From assembly GCA_029959085.1 (NCBI GenBank), contig JARWIR010000013.1, forward strand, positions 10,851,186 through 10,915,185: a DNA stretch of 64,000 bases, in the 5' to 3' direction. Below, in pieces: positions 22,666 to 34,074 of this stretch. The position numbers and the translations under genes were made by a program. The DNA is from Nemophila menziesii (taxonomy: Eukaryota > Streptophyta > Magnoliopsida > Boraginales > Hydrophyllaceae). The notes beneath the pieces are model-generated. The model made no database searches and had not been told where the DNA came from. It worked only from the letters and a program-made list of their open reading frames with translations. Each line of letters starts with the position of its first letter. Position 1 is the stretch's first letter.

Positions 22666-22992
22666 TGTGTATGTGTATGTTTTTAATAATTATTATATGT
22701 ACATATATATATGACAATTACTACTTTTTGATTGTTTGTTGTTGGATTTTTATAGGTTGCGTTCATAATGTGGATGTGGTTATTGTTTGAAACCTAATAA
22801 ATAGTCCAGGGGAGTGAATAGGAATTATTCTCACTTGAAAACTAATTAACTAATAATGTCTCTCAAAAGGGTTAAAATGCAATATTTTTTGGTTTTTGGT
22901 ATATAATTACAATAAAGAGACAATATATCAAATACTTATCATGCAATAAAGATGTGAAGCTTGTCTGATCTGCTAGTTGGTTGGCTTCATGC
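22190..22992. repeat. Inverted duplication with about 40-bp arms
   Basis: The segment at 22,193-22,232 (contains gccaaccaactagcagatca) recurs inverted at about 22,955-22,992 (tgatctgctagttggttggc). The two arms are about 720 bp apart and enclose a compound microsatellite. Confidence 0.75.
22597..22680. repeat. Compound microsatellite (AT)n(GT)n
   Basis: Uninterrupted AT dinucleotides are followed by GT dinucleotides with a few interruptions. The Cys/Val-rich open frame here is an artefact. Confidence 0.95.
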
Positions 22993-23569
22993 AAAATATC
23001 TAAGAGACAATATAATTAATGAGTAAGAGAATATATAAAACACATAGCATGCACGAAAATGAGTAAGAGAATAAGACAAACACATGATTTTAGGTGGTTC
23101 AACTCCCGTACGCTTAGTCCACCACCTAAGGTCTAGGAAACTTTAAGATTTCAAACTCCTCCACTAGAACACCTGTGTCTCATAAAGGTGAGCATATAAT
23201 CCTTTACAACCTCTTTGAAATAACCCTTCTAAGGAACCCTTGTGATATCACCAGCACAAGAAAACCAAGTGGACAATCTCCACTAAATTCTTGTTATATC
23301 TATATTAGGTATGAGTGAAATTGTATAGTGGAAAAGTCATTTTCTTTAATAAAAAATGGAAACATTGGGTATACAATCTCCACTATATCGAAAGAATGCA
23401 CCACGATACTTTTGGGTATACAAAGTATGTGTTTTGAGGTATCCAAATTTAATTTTTTTTTTATATGTCGTTAGTACCTCCATCTATTTTGGAAGTTTAA
23501 TCACATGGATCGACAAATGTGTTAGGGTTTCAACTAAAATGATGGTCAAATTAGATTTTAACACTAAAC

Positions 23570-23590
23570 ACACACACACCCACCCCCCGC

Positions 23591-23648
<58 letters not shown>
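23570..23648. repeat. Compound microsatellite (CA)n(TA)n
   Basis: CA repeats, interrupted by caccccccgc, are followed by TA repeats. In reverse complement this has the same order as the tract at 22,597, about 1 kb away. Confidence 0.95.
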
Positions 23649-23649
<1 letters not shown>

Positions 23650-23651
<2 letters not shown>

Positions 23652-26000
23652 GGGGGCAAACCCATGAATTAAGTTCATGGGGATTAAAAATCACATCACG
23701 TCCCCCTATATGTATAAGGGCTAAATTTATGTATCATGGAGAATTATATATATTCTTTGTTTGCGTTTTACAAAAATATCGGGATAAATTTGCATTGCCT
23801 CCCAGGGTCTGTGGGGGTGTAGATCCCAAATCCGTCCATATCTACATTTACAACTAATTCAAATATTAGAGAGAATGATAAATAACTAATTTATGATGGC
23901 ATAACAAAGTGAAAAATTGATAGGCTGGATTACTATGAATTTTTTCTCATCAAAATAACTCTTAAATACATAATATATCTCAACAATGACTAATATTACC
24001 CATTTGGAACCAATATCAAAATGCATCACCGAGTGTAGGAATCAAATCGTGGTAGAAGACCTGGATAGTACATGAGTATGCTCACGGTGTCTAGAAGTGC
24101 TTTTACTTACTAAATACTTGTTGCTTTAGTAGCTAAAAGCATTATTGGGCCATTAATTCTTCTTATATTAGTGCCATTTACCTATTTGATTCGATTGGCT
24201 TGTTGTCTGGGATGAGCTATTATTGGAGTTGAAGAACATGGGTGGGTGGGGTCTCAAGCTTAAAAAAGCCTTTTGGGATTCAATTTTCATTGTTGTTGGG
24301 GAAGAAGAATAGTAAAAAACTGGAGTGATGATGAAGAAGAAACAAGGTAGAAGGGTATTTGTAGTAATATTTTGAACTTTTGGGTATACTTTTTTAAAAC
24401 TTAAGTTATATTTTTTTTGGTAATATCATCATACTTAAGGGGTATTTAAACATATAAGAAATTCAATTCCAGCTTAATAGTTTTTTATAAGTTAATTTTA
24501 GAGGAAAATGAGACTGACTGGCATTTCAGACTCTGTCCCGCACTCTACTCCTTGGAGATTTGGGAAAAGGCCATACCTAACCACTGGGGTATAGCACATT
24601 CACACTTCATATAACCAAACCAATATATAATACTAACCATACACACATGTATCAAGGATATCGCATATCCGTTACACGTATGACCAAATGCCTCCCGAGT
24701 AGCGAAAGACCCTCAACTTGTTCCTCGACTGAGGGAACTTCCACACTAACATCCTCATAGAAGACCATTTTGTTGTACAAAATGGTCCATTTTATTGGTA
24801 GACAAATGACAATAGTTGAACCTGCACGACCACGCTATCTACCGAAGGAGACTAATTACAGAGATTAATAGACTAACAAAGGATCAAATTGTACAAATTT
24901 CAAAACTTTAGAAAGATAAATGTAATTACCATTAAAAGTAAAAAATAAGGAAAAAGAGAATATACCTCAGATGTTGATGTATCGATAGTGAAAATCTAGT
25001 CTGTACCAATCAAGAATAAGGCAACAACAATGCAAACCTTATCGTACATACTCTTAATCATTCGTCTTGGATGCTTCAGCATCTGCCTAGGTCCTACCCT
25101 GCAATTAGTTCACACACACAGATCCATTAATATATGTATATTCACACAAACACATTTGTGTGTGAGTGTGTGCACGCGTGTGTAGAGAGAGAATGAGAGT
25201 TCACCTTCTCATACCTTAATTTGGGTTCTTCTATTATTGATGGCGTGACCAAGCTGGTTTTACTATGGTGGAGAACGGTCGGTTTGTTGGAGAGGTGAGT
25301 TTGAAAAGATGGAAAGATGAGTGTGAAAATGGTGGAGAATGGTCCTCAAGCAGCGGCAGTTTTCTTTTGCAGGAGAGCGGCTTCATGGAAAGGTGAGTCG
25401 TACTCAAGCGGTGACTTTCTTGTGCAGGAGAGCGCTTGGTGGAAATGAGAGTGTAAAGTGATGGATTAGGTTTAATTGTATCACATTGGTCTTTTTTATG
25501 ATTAGTGGGGCCAGAAACGATCCTGGCCACCACTTATGTTCAGCTAGAATCAATCTTGGCCACCACTTATGTAAAAACTTTACTTTATAATATATATATA
25601 TATATTCACTAATTTTTTTTACCTTAAATTTAAATTTTTTCAAAAGTTATGTGATACTATATCTCTATATCCTTTTTAAACGACCTAGAACTCTACATAA
25701 AAGACAGTCAGGATCGCCTATGCCACTTTAATTCACTTATTTGTGGTAATTGCATTAATTATTTTTTACTAATTAATAACTTAATTATTCCTTATCACAC
25801 TCCATTAGATATCTAAAAGTTCTGTGTTCGATCCATGCTGGCCATAATCCCTTAAATTTTTGTTGTCCCGGCGGTTTGGACATATGACTTTTACCCACGA
25901 AACCAGGGATCGATCCCTTTCAATGGAACAAAACTTTCTCTAAGTGCTCACCCAAGGGAGGGGACTTGTGTTCTATTCCATTAAAGTAACAAAAAATTTC
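23650..26000. other. No recognisable gene
   Basis: AT-rich. It contains a short duplication near 25,515-25,575 (ggccaccacttatgt twice) and a roughly 65-bp imperfect repeat around 25,330-25,440 (gcaggagagcg twice). A 99-codon Ser/Pro-rich minus-strand frame at 25,234-25,533 overlaps these repeats and has no domain. Confidence 0.5.
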
Positions 26001-26039
26001 ATCTTTTTATGAACCATAAACCATGAACCTTAATATTAA

Positions 26040-27160
26040 ATCTTAAACCACGAACAATTCAGTTTGAACCTTATATTTTTAACCATGAACTATTTGGTTA
26101 AAATGCTTGAAATATACAACAAATGTATTATAAGTATAAGACAAATATGTACAAATAATTAGAAATCATGAAACATATATTAAAACTTGTTTGGATATGT
26201 GTTAATATATTGAAAAATTACCTTAACCTTAACCATAACCTTAATCTCAACGTATACATTAACCTTATCCTTAACCATAAAATTAAACTTCATCGTAACC
26301 TTGAACCATAAACCTTAACCATAACACTAAGCTGTGAACTTTACCTTAAACCTTAAACCTTAAACTTGAACCTTAACTTTCTTCTTAACCTTAACCTTAA
26401 TTTTAACCCTAACTTTAAGCTTAATGTTTAAACCTCAATTCTAACCTTAACCAAATGAAGATTCTCCTGTTGATGTTCGACCTCAAACCTTAAATCTTAT
26501 AACCTTAACCTTAACCTTAGCTATAATTTTATCCTTAACCTTAAGGTATAAACCTTAATTCTAACCTTCACCAAATAAAGATTCATCACGCTAATATTCG
26601 ACCTCAAACTTTAACTCTAATTACACCTTAACCTTAACCTTAACCTAAACCTAAACATTAAAACTTTAACCTCAATCTTAACTTGAACTTAACCTAAACC
26701 CTGAACATAACCTAAACCTTACCCATAACCTTACCTTAACTTTCACCCAAGGAACTTGGATTGAATTCTCATAAACCGAACAATTTTTTTGAGTGTATTC
26801 ATACACGGGTTTTACCTAGAAAATTTACAAATAAGAAATTACATCTAGATTCTACCTTTAAAAGAAAAAAAATTAAATTAAGATAAATATCATTTCGTTC
26901 CAAACTATTTTTTTATCAATAATCTAAAATACAATTGATCTTCTCCTTGAATTTATCCAATCCTAAATCTCTAGAATCGAAAATATGTCATTGTTAATCT
27001 CTACAAGTATATGGTTAGAATTAACATCAACTTTAACCTTGAATATTAACTTTAACCTTAATCTTAACCTTTAACTTAACCTAAACCTTGAACGTAACCT
27101 TAACCCTACTCTTAACCTTAACCTGAATCTCAACCTTAACCTTAAATTTCACCCAATAAC
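26040..27160. repeat. Degenerate CCTTAA hexamer-like region
   Basis: Long runs of aaccttaacc-type sequence broken by variants such as ataacc and aaactt. It is C-rich on this strand only, giving strong strand asymmetry. It is telomere-like in look but does not match the common plant telomere unit CCCTAAA. Confidence 0.8.
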
Positions 27161-27440
27161 CTTAAATTTCACCCAAGGAACTTGGATTTAATTCTCATAA
27201 ACCGGAATTTTTTTTGAGTATACTCATACACGGATTTTACCTGGAAATTTACAAATAAGAAATTACATATGGATTCTACCTTTAAAAGAAAAAAAAATGA
27301 ACTTCTGATAAATATCATTTAGTTCCAAGCTCTTTTTTTTATCGATAATCTAAAATACAATTGATCTTCTCCTTGAATTTATCCAATCATAAATCTCGAG
27401 AATCGAAAATATGTCATTGTTGATCTTTGCAAGTATATGG
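26755..27440. repeat. Tandem duplication of a roughly 415-bp unit
   Basis: Unit 1 (from about 26,755) and unit 2 (from about 27,170) share long near-identical blocks, beginning acccaaggaacttggatt and including aattgatcttctccttgaat and gaaaatatgtcattgtt. The CCTTAA-like sequence lies before each unit, so the hexamer tract was duplicated with it. Confidence 0.85.
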
Positions 27441-27615
27441 CATACCGCCTAATTATTATTTATTTCCTATAGTATCTATTTGCTTGTTTAGTCCAAAACC
27501 CTCTTATTAAGCACCAAATGATAAGCTATCCATAATATTTCTTTTTGTTCAAAGTTATAAACTACACATACTTCACATCAAGAGTCATTCAAATTTTTAA
27601 CTAGTTTGTTTTTTC

Positions 27616-28520
27616 GGGGCAATTATTAAAAGAGGCGTGGGCAACATGAAATTTACTAACAAGATCTCAACCCCTAACTACCCATTATAAACCCAAAACA
27701 AACAAAATCAGGCCAAAAACCCTCCCTCTACCCATTTATTACAGTGAAAACAAAAAACCCAAAACAAAACACCGTATAGGTTACGAAACCCATTTGCCCA
27801 TTCCCCTTCTCCAGCATGTTCTCTCTCCTCTCTTTCAATACTCTCTCTCTTCACAAGGAACTTGCTGCTGCCTGGGACCATTTGTCACCACCACCAACCA
27901 CCGCCTTGGACCATTGGTCAGCACCATCAACCGCTGGCGCTCAGGGCTAAAAAAACCGTCTCCATCATCATCAAACTGAAGAGGATCAAAAACAAAAAGA
28001 AATCTCTTCTGATCCCACCTTCTCCACCAACGGCCGTGAACCATCTCCGCCACCTGATGCACAAAAAATCACCGGCGCTCATGGCTCACCTTCCCACCGG
28101 AGCTCAGGAACTGGAGAGGATAAAAAAAACCTCTTTAGGTTCCACCTTCTCCACCAACAGTCGTGGACCATCTCCACCATCTGATGCACAAAAAACCCGC
28201 CGAGGCTCATGGCTCACCATCCCGCCGGTGCTCATGGCTCATCTTCTCCACTATCTCAGGGCTCACCTTGCAGCCGGTACTCTACTGCACAAGTGTGAAG
28301 ATATTTCTTTTTTGTTTTTGTTGCAACAGATTTCTTTTTGGTTTTTGTTGCAACATATTACTTTTTGGTTTTTGTTGCAGCAAGTATGAAGAGATTTCAC
28401 TTTCTTTTTTGTTTCGTCGACTATTGCACCGACGAGGGTGAAGAGAATTACTTTTTTATTTTTATTTTATTTGTATACTTATTTTATTTTATTGTTTTTC
28501 TTATACAGCTGGTGGAGATG
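27616..28520. mobile_element. Probable relative of the 42-kb Mutator-type element
   Basis: The left side (from ggggcaattattaaaag) matches the reverse complement of the right end of the element at 42,147-43,800. Shared features are the GGGG start, a caacccc block, cagtgaaaa-caaaaaacc and a tatagg/gaaaccc block. The interior is GC-rich, with a roughly 125-bp imperfect repeat (accatctcc..cacctgatgcacaaaaaa) and clauses such as gctcatggctcac. Overlapping open frames exist, including 175 codons at 27,862-28,389. They lack domains and overlap in several frames, so I do not call a gene. The right end and target duplication were not found. Confidence 0.5.
28312..28382 (+). repeat. About 27-bp tandem repeat
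   Basis: Three copies of a unit containing tttttgttgcaaca and ttctttttggt. Confidence 0.85.
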
Positions 28521-28618
28521 GTCTAATGCGAGTGTAAAGAGATTTCTACTTATTTTTTATCCACCGAGTGTGAAGAGATCTCTATCTATACTACCAGAGA
28601 TGGTTCAATAAAGAAATT

Positions 28619-28642
28619 GGTACGTACCAACATGTACGTACC
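28619..28642. promoter_or_regulatory. GTAC palindrome cluster, distal copy
   Basis: ggtacgtacc, acat, then gtacgtacc: four GTAC cores within 24 bp. The same motif recurs at 29,545-29,640, upstream of the Dof gene. GTAC is the known core site of SBP/SPL factors and of plant copper-response elements; function here is inferred only. Confidence 0.35.
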
Positions 28643-28655
28643 AATGGGAACATAC

Positions 28656-29365
28656 TAGGGGTGTGCACGGGTCGGTTTTGTATGAAAAATGCTCAACCCA
28701 CAAACCGCCCATTCTTGTACGGGTTTTGAAAAGTGAGACCCGCACCCGCCCAATACATTACTTAAACCATGGAGTTTCGGGTTGGGCGGGTTGCGGGTGC
28801 ATTGTGGGTGATTTAGTTCGATAAAGAAGGCGAATTTGTATTCATTTTCATTTGGCAAGTCAAATTTATATTACAAATGAAAATTGTAATGAAAAATATT
28901 GTTTAGAATTCTCATATGCATTTAAAATCATCTATGATATAAAGATATAAATTGAGATTTTATGAAATTAAATATATGAATTAAACAAAGATTATAGATT
29001 ATAATATAATTGAAATAAAAAACATATTCATTAGATAAAATATTATTAAAATATTAAGGGATTTCAAAATACTTTTAAAAAAATGAAAGGAAAAAGAATA
29101 ATGTAGAGTGAAAAACACATGACCCCTACTATTTTATTTGAATAAAATGAGCAATACAAATTTTTCTAATTTTTTATACTACAAGGTAATCGGGTATGCG
29201 GTTTTGCGGGTTTCAAGTTTAAAATCCACAACCCACAAAAAGTTTATATTTTTTCAAAACTGTAAACCGCAACCCACCCAATTAAAAACTAACCCGTATA
29301 ATTTCGGGTTAGTGTGATCGGGTTGATCAGGTTATGCGGGTTTCCTAACCCGATGCACACCCCTA
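28656..29365. mobile_element. Non-autonomous hAT element, TAGGGGTGTGCA family
   Basis: Ends taggggtgtgca and its inverse tgcacacccctа-type end at 29,365 are flanked by a perfect 8-bp duplication gaacatac (28,648-28,655 and 29,366-29,373). It is non-coding, with cgggt-rich subterminal sequence. It lies about 0.9 kb upstream of the Dof start, between two GTAC clusters. Confidence 0.9.
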
Positions 29366-29544
29366 GAACATACCCACTTGGATCCAAATAACTGCCGGAG
29401 ATGCCACAATTTGAATTGGATTTTGATTTTCTTAACGTTTGCATTCCCTACCTATACTTTGAAAAAAAATGACTAGACTTAGACCTAAATGTAAAGGCCT
29501 ATAATAAACACCCTTGCTCCTTGCAGTTGTTTGGAGATGGGTAT

Positions 29545-29640
29545 GTACCGACCCTTGTACGTACCAAGTAGACCTTATAACATGAATTATAACACGCTGT
29601 AGTGGTTTCGAGATTGGTACGTACTAACATTGGTACGTAC
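29545..29640. promoter_or_regulatory. GTAC palindrome cluster, proximal copies
   Basis: GTAC cores at 29,545, 29,557, 29,561, 29,617, 29,621, 29,633 and 29,637. Several lie in palindromes such as ggtacgtac. The cluster is roughly 330-420 bp upstream of the predicted TATA box of the Dof gene. SBP/SPL binding is a hypothesis. Confidence 0.35.
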
Positions 29641-29965
29641 TAAAGACGGGTCTAGAACTCAAAATGAACAAAATATTATATTAATCAAGGGTATATAAGT
29701 AATTGAAACAAACCAAATTTGTAATGGATGCCTTTGTAATTTGTAATGAATTGTTTGCCTATTTTTTCTTTTTAAATGAATTTGATAATTTCTTAATCTC
29801 CTTTCTTAACCATCGATCGACCAACCAGACTTTTTTCTTTTGTTCTAAGCCACGCCAGATTTATAAGATCCGAATAAACCATATAATAAACATTAAAACC
29901 TCATACTAAACATTTCGATCAACGAAAATCCATACCTAAAAGTTCTACTATCGATGTGACAAAAC

Positions 29966-29973
29966 TATATAAA
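29966..29973 (+). promoter_or_regulatory. TATA box of the Dof gene
   Basis: TATATAAA followed by CCC. A start site about 30 bp downstream would give a leader of roughly 250 nt that contains a CT tract. A second TATATA-like string at 30,134 is a weaker alternative. Confidence 0.5.
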
Positions 29974-30075
29974 CCCAACAACAAAAGTCTATCGCAGTTC
30001 AGATTTGTCTTCATTTTATTCTATACACTTGTATTAAAGCTGTATTGGAAGAAATACAAAAGAACCTTACCAGAC

Positions 30076-30079
<4 letters not shown>

Positions 30080-30127
<48 letters not shown>
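30080..30127 (+). repeat. (CT)n tract in the predicted Dof 5' leader
   Basis: About 24 CT dinucleotides between the TATA box and the ATG. Pyrimidine-rich tracts are common in plant core promoters and leaders and vary in length. Confidence 0.9.
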
Positions 30128-30129
<2 letters not shown>

Positions 30130-30256
30130 CACTCTATATAGCTTAGCATGTAAGTATACCTACTTTACACTTCCATTTTCTCCCTCTCTCTTACATAACT
30201 TATCACTTTACTTCTCAACTTACACCACACCCAAAACAAAATAAAACAAAAAAGAA

Positions 30257-30973
30257 ATGTCGTCGGAAAGTGGTGATCGGAAACCGATGAGAACGGTAGG
30301 CAACGGAACAAAACCAACGGAGCCAGAGCAACTCCCATGTCCACGCTGTGATTCCACAAACACAAAGTTCTGTTACTACAACAACTACAACCTCTCTCAG
30401 CCACGTCACTTTTGCAAATCTTGTCGACGTTATTGGACTCAAGGTGGGACCCTCCGTAACGTCCCCGTCGGTGGCGGCACCCGCAAATCCTCCTCTCACA
30501 AACGTCCCCGCATCAACACCACCGCCACTAGTACTCCTACCAGTTCAGCTAATTCCTCCTCTCATGTAAACATCCATGAAGTCTTGGACTCTGTACCCGT
30601 TTCAATGATATCCGAAATGGGTCATGGGCCTGGAGTTTCTGGTCCTTTAATGGTTTGTGATGTTAATCTCAACGAGGCTTTACCAGAGACAGGAAGTTTC
30701 AGTTCTTTGCTAGGGAATGGGTTTATGAGCAGTTTACAACAAGGGTATGGGATTGGGCCAGGTTTGCATGGTATGGGATTTGGGCTCGGTATGTTGGATT
30801 GGCCTATGCAGTCAATCGGCCCAGTCCATGGTGGTGGCGCAACCGCTTCTGGTGGTGGAGGTGGAGGGAATGTTCCAGGTTGCAACACGTGGCAAATGGG
30901 TGGAGTTGATGATAGTGATATCTTTGGTTGGCCTGATCTTGCTATTTCCACACCAGGCAAAGGTCTTAAATGA
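30257..30973 (+). CDS. Dof-type zinc-finger transcription factor
   Basis: Plant-specific nuclear DNA-binding regulator; Dof proteins bind AAAG/CTTT cores in promoters. The 238-residue frame is single-exon and uninterrupted. The Dof finger is complete: C28-x2-C31-x21-C53-x2-C56 within [19 protein letters not shown], then RRYWTQGG and a basic [17 protein letters not shown] segment that can serve as nuclear targeting. The rest is Ser/Thr-rich, then Gly/Met-rich, with a poly-Gly stretch near residues 200-206 and an acidic-aromatic end ([14 protein letters not shown]) typical of activation regions. The start has a good context (aaaatgtcg), and the finger begins 27 residues later, as in short Dof proteins of the DOF3.4/DOF5.8-like group. 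Subgroup placement is from memory. A GTAAGT at 30,150 could be a leader donor site, but no good acceptor follows. It is the only clearly intact host gene in the window. Confidence 0.95.
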   Translation: MSSESGDRKPMRTVGNGTKPTEPEQLPCPRCDSTNTKFCYYNNYNLSQPRHFCKSCRRYWTQGGTLRNVPVGGGTRKSSSHKRPRINTTATSTPTSSANSSSHVNIHEVLDSVPVSMISEMGHGPGVSGPLMVCDVNLNEALPETGSFSSLLGNGFMSSLQQGYGIGPGLHGMGFGLGMLDWPMQSIGPVHGGGATASGGGGGGNVPGCNTWQMGGVDDSDIFGWPDLAISTPGKGLK

Positions 30974-31354
30974 AGCAACCTTTTGGGCTTTTCAAGAAAA
31001 TGGAAACCTATATACTATTTTATTAATTTTATTTTTTTTATGTTATTTTGTGACGTTTTGTTTTGTATTGAGTCACTTTTGTTTAATATTAATATTGTAG
31101 TAGTATGTAGTTGTAATTACTGGTTCAATAGGGTTTTCCCGATTGGTACTTAAAATGCATTAGGCTACTACTCAGAAATTAGGATATAGTTATTAAGGAT
31201 TTCCGATAGGTAAGATATTACAAGAGATATGGTCGTTTGTAAATGTTCTTTTTTGGGTCTCTTTTGTGATCCGTTGAATCGAATGAAAGAAAGAAAGCAT
31301 TTTCTAGTGTTTTGTATGTAAATTTCACTTTCTCAAACTTTGTTACGCTATTCA

Positions 31355-31360
31355 AATAAA
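31355..31360 (+). terminator. Possible poly(A) signal of the Dof gene
   Basis: AATAAA about 380 nt after the stop codon. Plant signals are loose, so this is only a candidate. Confidence 0.4.
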
Positions 31361-31369
31361 ATGAAGTAA

Positions 31370-33170
31370 TTAACGATGCTACATATAGAGAAGTTCATGG
31401 GTCATTCACTAAGATTGAATTAATTAAAAAGAATTAATATGCTCAGAGTTCATGGATGCCTTATAATATTGTCACCTATAGTAAAATAAAAATCACTTAT
31501 ATTTTGGCCCAAAATTTGTCATTTAATGTTAATGTGTGTTCGCTCCGTTATACTTTTTCAGGACATTTAAAATTCAAATTAGCAAGAAATTGTACGAGTA
31601 GTTCTTTAGAAAAATTATCACAGTAGCTCAACTATTATAATATTTTCTGACGATGACAATACAATACGGCGTAAAATCGAAACTGATAGATAACTGAATT
31701 ATAAAAAATTGGTTATATGGATAATTGAATCGATAAAAACTAATTATATAACCATGGTTAAAGTTCTTTAAGAATTGATTTTTAAAAAGTGTAATCGGTA
31801 ATTAAAATCGTCAGTGATTATACATATAAAGTAAACTGAAATAAGTAAATACTATTTATTATCATATAATTTTAATATTTATAATAATCTAAGTAGAAAG
31901 GTAGGTATAGTAATCCAAAACCACAACCTAAATGTTACATTTAGATTACTAATTAACAGATACACAATTTATTAAAAATCCAAAACAATCTTTTATATAC
32001 TTTGGAAAATTTTATTATATGAGCAATTTTGATTAAGGAATTTTCAATATATCTATAGTCATAGTTTGATCATGGTTAACAACCGACAAATCGTTTTAAA
32101 ACCCGAAATCGAATGGTGCAGATATGGTTTTGTATAATCTAAATGATGGTTAAAACAGTTAGATTATGGTTTTAAATAAACTAAATGGTTATGGTTTTTA
32201 TTTTTTGCAGTTAATCGAACCGTTGATATCCTAATCATCGACACATCTATATTGGTCATCGGGTAGATCCTCGTATTGAGAATTTCGGGGAGGGGGGGAG
32301 GCCTAATCTGATTCTGGGATAATGTGAAATTGGCTAAAATCGAGGAGACTCATCGGCAACCATAAACAGAAAAGGACCGGGGACCGCGAGGGTGACCTAA
32401 CACCCAAGCAAAACAGTGTTTAAGGAGAAAATAGAGTTGATATGACTTTACATAACAACCAAAAAGGCTTTTTCGCGATTTAAACTCGAAGCCTCTAGGC
32501 AAAAGACAGGCCCAGTGAACTGGACTTCCATTCGATCGCTTACTTTCTTCTTCTCTAGTCAGCTTTCTCTTGCTTAACCAAATGAAAAATGTTTATTTCC
32601 CCTCTGTACCTATTGCATTGATATCTTATGTTTCTTCATTTGTAAAAGGTTAGAATACACAGTTGAATTATAAATGTTAAAAAATGAAGTATATTATTGG
32701 CCTAACATAAGCCAAATTCCCTCCCGGTATAATATCTAAAGAGCCGAGCCTTTTTTTCTAAAGGGAAACTAACATGGCCATAATATATGCATAGTCACCC
32801 ATCGAGACATACCTATCCGGTTAGAGGTTAATCTTGAAGGAGTCGTAGATATACTCTCTCCAAATTGATAAGTATTTTTGTGGGTAAAAACATAAAATAA
32901 ATATAGGGTTCCATCTAGATCTTGATTCACTATTTCTTTTATTGTTAGCAATTAAAAAATAAGAGGAGATCAATATAAAGATTCATTTGAAAAAAAAATA
33001 TCTTAATGGTTACTGTCAGTTACAAATTATAAGAAAATTGTTCATCTTTTAAGGATATTTATCCATGCCAAAGAGAGAGTCTGTTTTTATTTTTAACGTT
33101 TAAAACAAAATAATTGCAAAAAAACGTACGAGAGAAAATAATTACGAAGGAAACACATAGGCGCAACTTC
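31370..33170. other. No recognisable gene
   Basis: AT-rich. A stretch at 31,640-32,230 repeats ggttat/aaccg-like strings. About 32,450-32,540 has a SINE-like look on the minus strand (AGTTCACTGG and GAGTTTAAATC), but no clear ends. Confidence 0.4.
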
Positions 33171-33177
33171 GAGGAAC

Positions 33178-33366
33178 GTTTAATAATATTTATCACCCCT
33201 TTTTGGTTCACCCTTATATAACCTCATGCGTGGAGGTTTTAAACACCAATCCAGGTGTTTCTTTTTCCTAAATACTTTTTCTCTCTCTTTGATTTAATAC
33301 CACATAAGGTGACACATAAGTGGTGATACAAGGGTGAATCAAAAAGGGGTGATAAATATCGTTACT
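33178..33366. mobile_element. MITE with about 38-bp inverted ends
   Basis: The two ends match in inverted orientation over atatttatcacccctttttg and a following ttcacccttrtat block, with a few mismatches. It is about 190 bp and non-coding. No target duplication is evident, so the superfamily is open. Confidence 0.75.
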
Positions 33367-33401
33367 CATACTAAAATAATAAAAAATTAACGTTAATTAA
33401 G

Positions 33402-33475
33402 TAGAAGCGCTCCCCAAAGGAGCGTCTTCTTTATATCTCTAACTGGGTTCAGAGGCGCTCCTCGGAGAAGCGGCA
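33402..33475 (+). repeat. Left terminal inverted repeat of the composite MULE
   Basis: Contains agaagcgctcc..aaaggagcgtcttc and gaggcgctcctcggagaagc, each able to fold on itself. Confidence 0.75.
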
Positions 33476-33779
33476 TTCGTTTATTAAAACAGAACATCTT
33501 CATTTATTTACCCTAAATGAAGAAAGAAGCCAAAAAGCTCCCCTCCGAGTTACTACGTCGCCCCTCACCCCGACCTCCACTATCACTAACCTAATTATCT
33601 TCTAGGTTTTCTAATATAGGTATACCTCGCCCTCATTTCCATCTATTATAATTACACACACACATATATATATATATATAAATGTTATAACTGTGTATTA
33701 TTCTAAGCTATATTGTTGTTGTTTTCTTATTATTCATGAATTTGAACTACAAATAATAATTTTGAAATAGGATTTTAGC

Positions 33780-34030
33780 ATAATTGTCGGGTTATTTTGC
33801 ACCATTGGTCCCTCAAATATAGGTGATTGCACTATTGGTCATTTTGCTAGTTAATGTTGCACTATTGGTCCCTTATATTGATGAATTTGCATTGTTGGTC
33901 CTTTCACCTTTTTCATTATTGCACCAATGGTCCCTTTAAATTATGTTATTGCACTGTAGGTCCTTTAATGTGTAGTATGAATTTGAAACTTAATTAGACC
34001 ATATTACATTATTGGTCCCTTATACTTTTT
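33780..34030 (+). repeat. Degenerate 40-50-bp tandem repeat
   Basis: At least six copies of gcactattggtccctt with AT-rich spacers lie immediately upstream of the mobile-domain ATG. They may be promoter repeats of the element. Confidence 0.8.
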
Positions 34031-34074
34031 ATTATTGCATTATGGTCCCTTTAATTTTTTTATAGGACTGAACA

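Noticed and set aside
22593..22790. Cys/Val-rich small membrane protein
   Set aside because: Translation of an (AT)n(GT)n microsatellite.
25234..25643. Ser/Pro-rich minus-strand gene
   Set aside because: It covers short tandem duplications, has no recognisable domain and has no supporting gene structure.
26040..27160. Genuine interstitial telomere
   Set aside because: The unit is CCTTAA-like and highly degenerate, not the CCCTAAA expected for most plants, so it is kept only as an open question.
27862..28389. 175-codon plus-strand protein gene
   Set aside because: It overlaps long frames in other phases, consists of repeated clauses and lies inside a Mutator-type relative. No domain is recognisable.
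30150..30256. Leader intron in the Dof gene
   Set aside because: A good GTAAGT donor is present, but no convincing acceptor with a pyrimidine tract ending in AG precedes the ATG.
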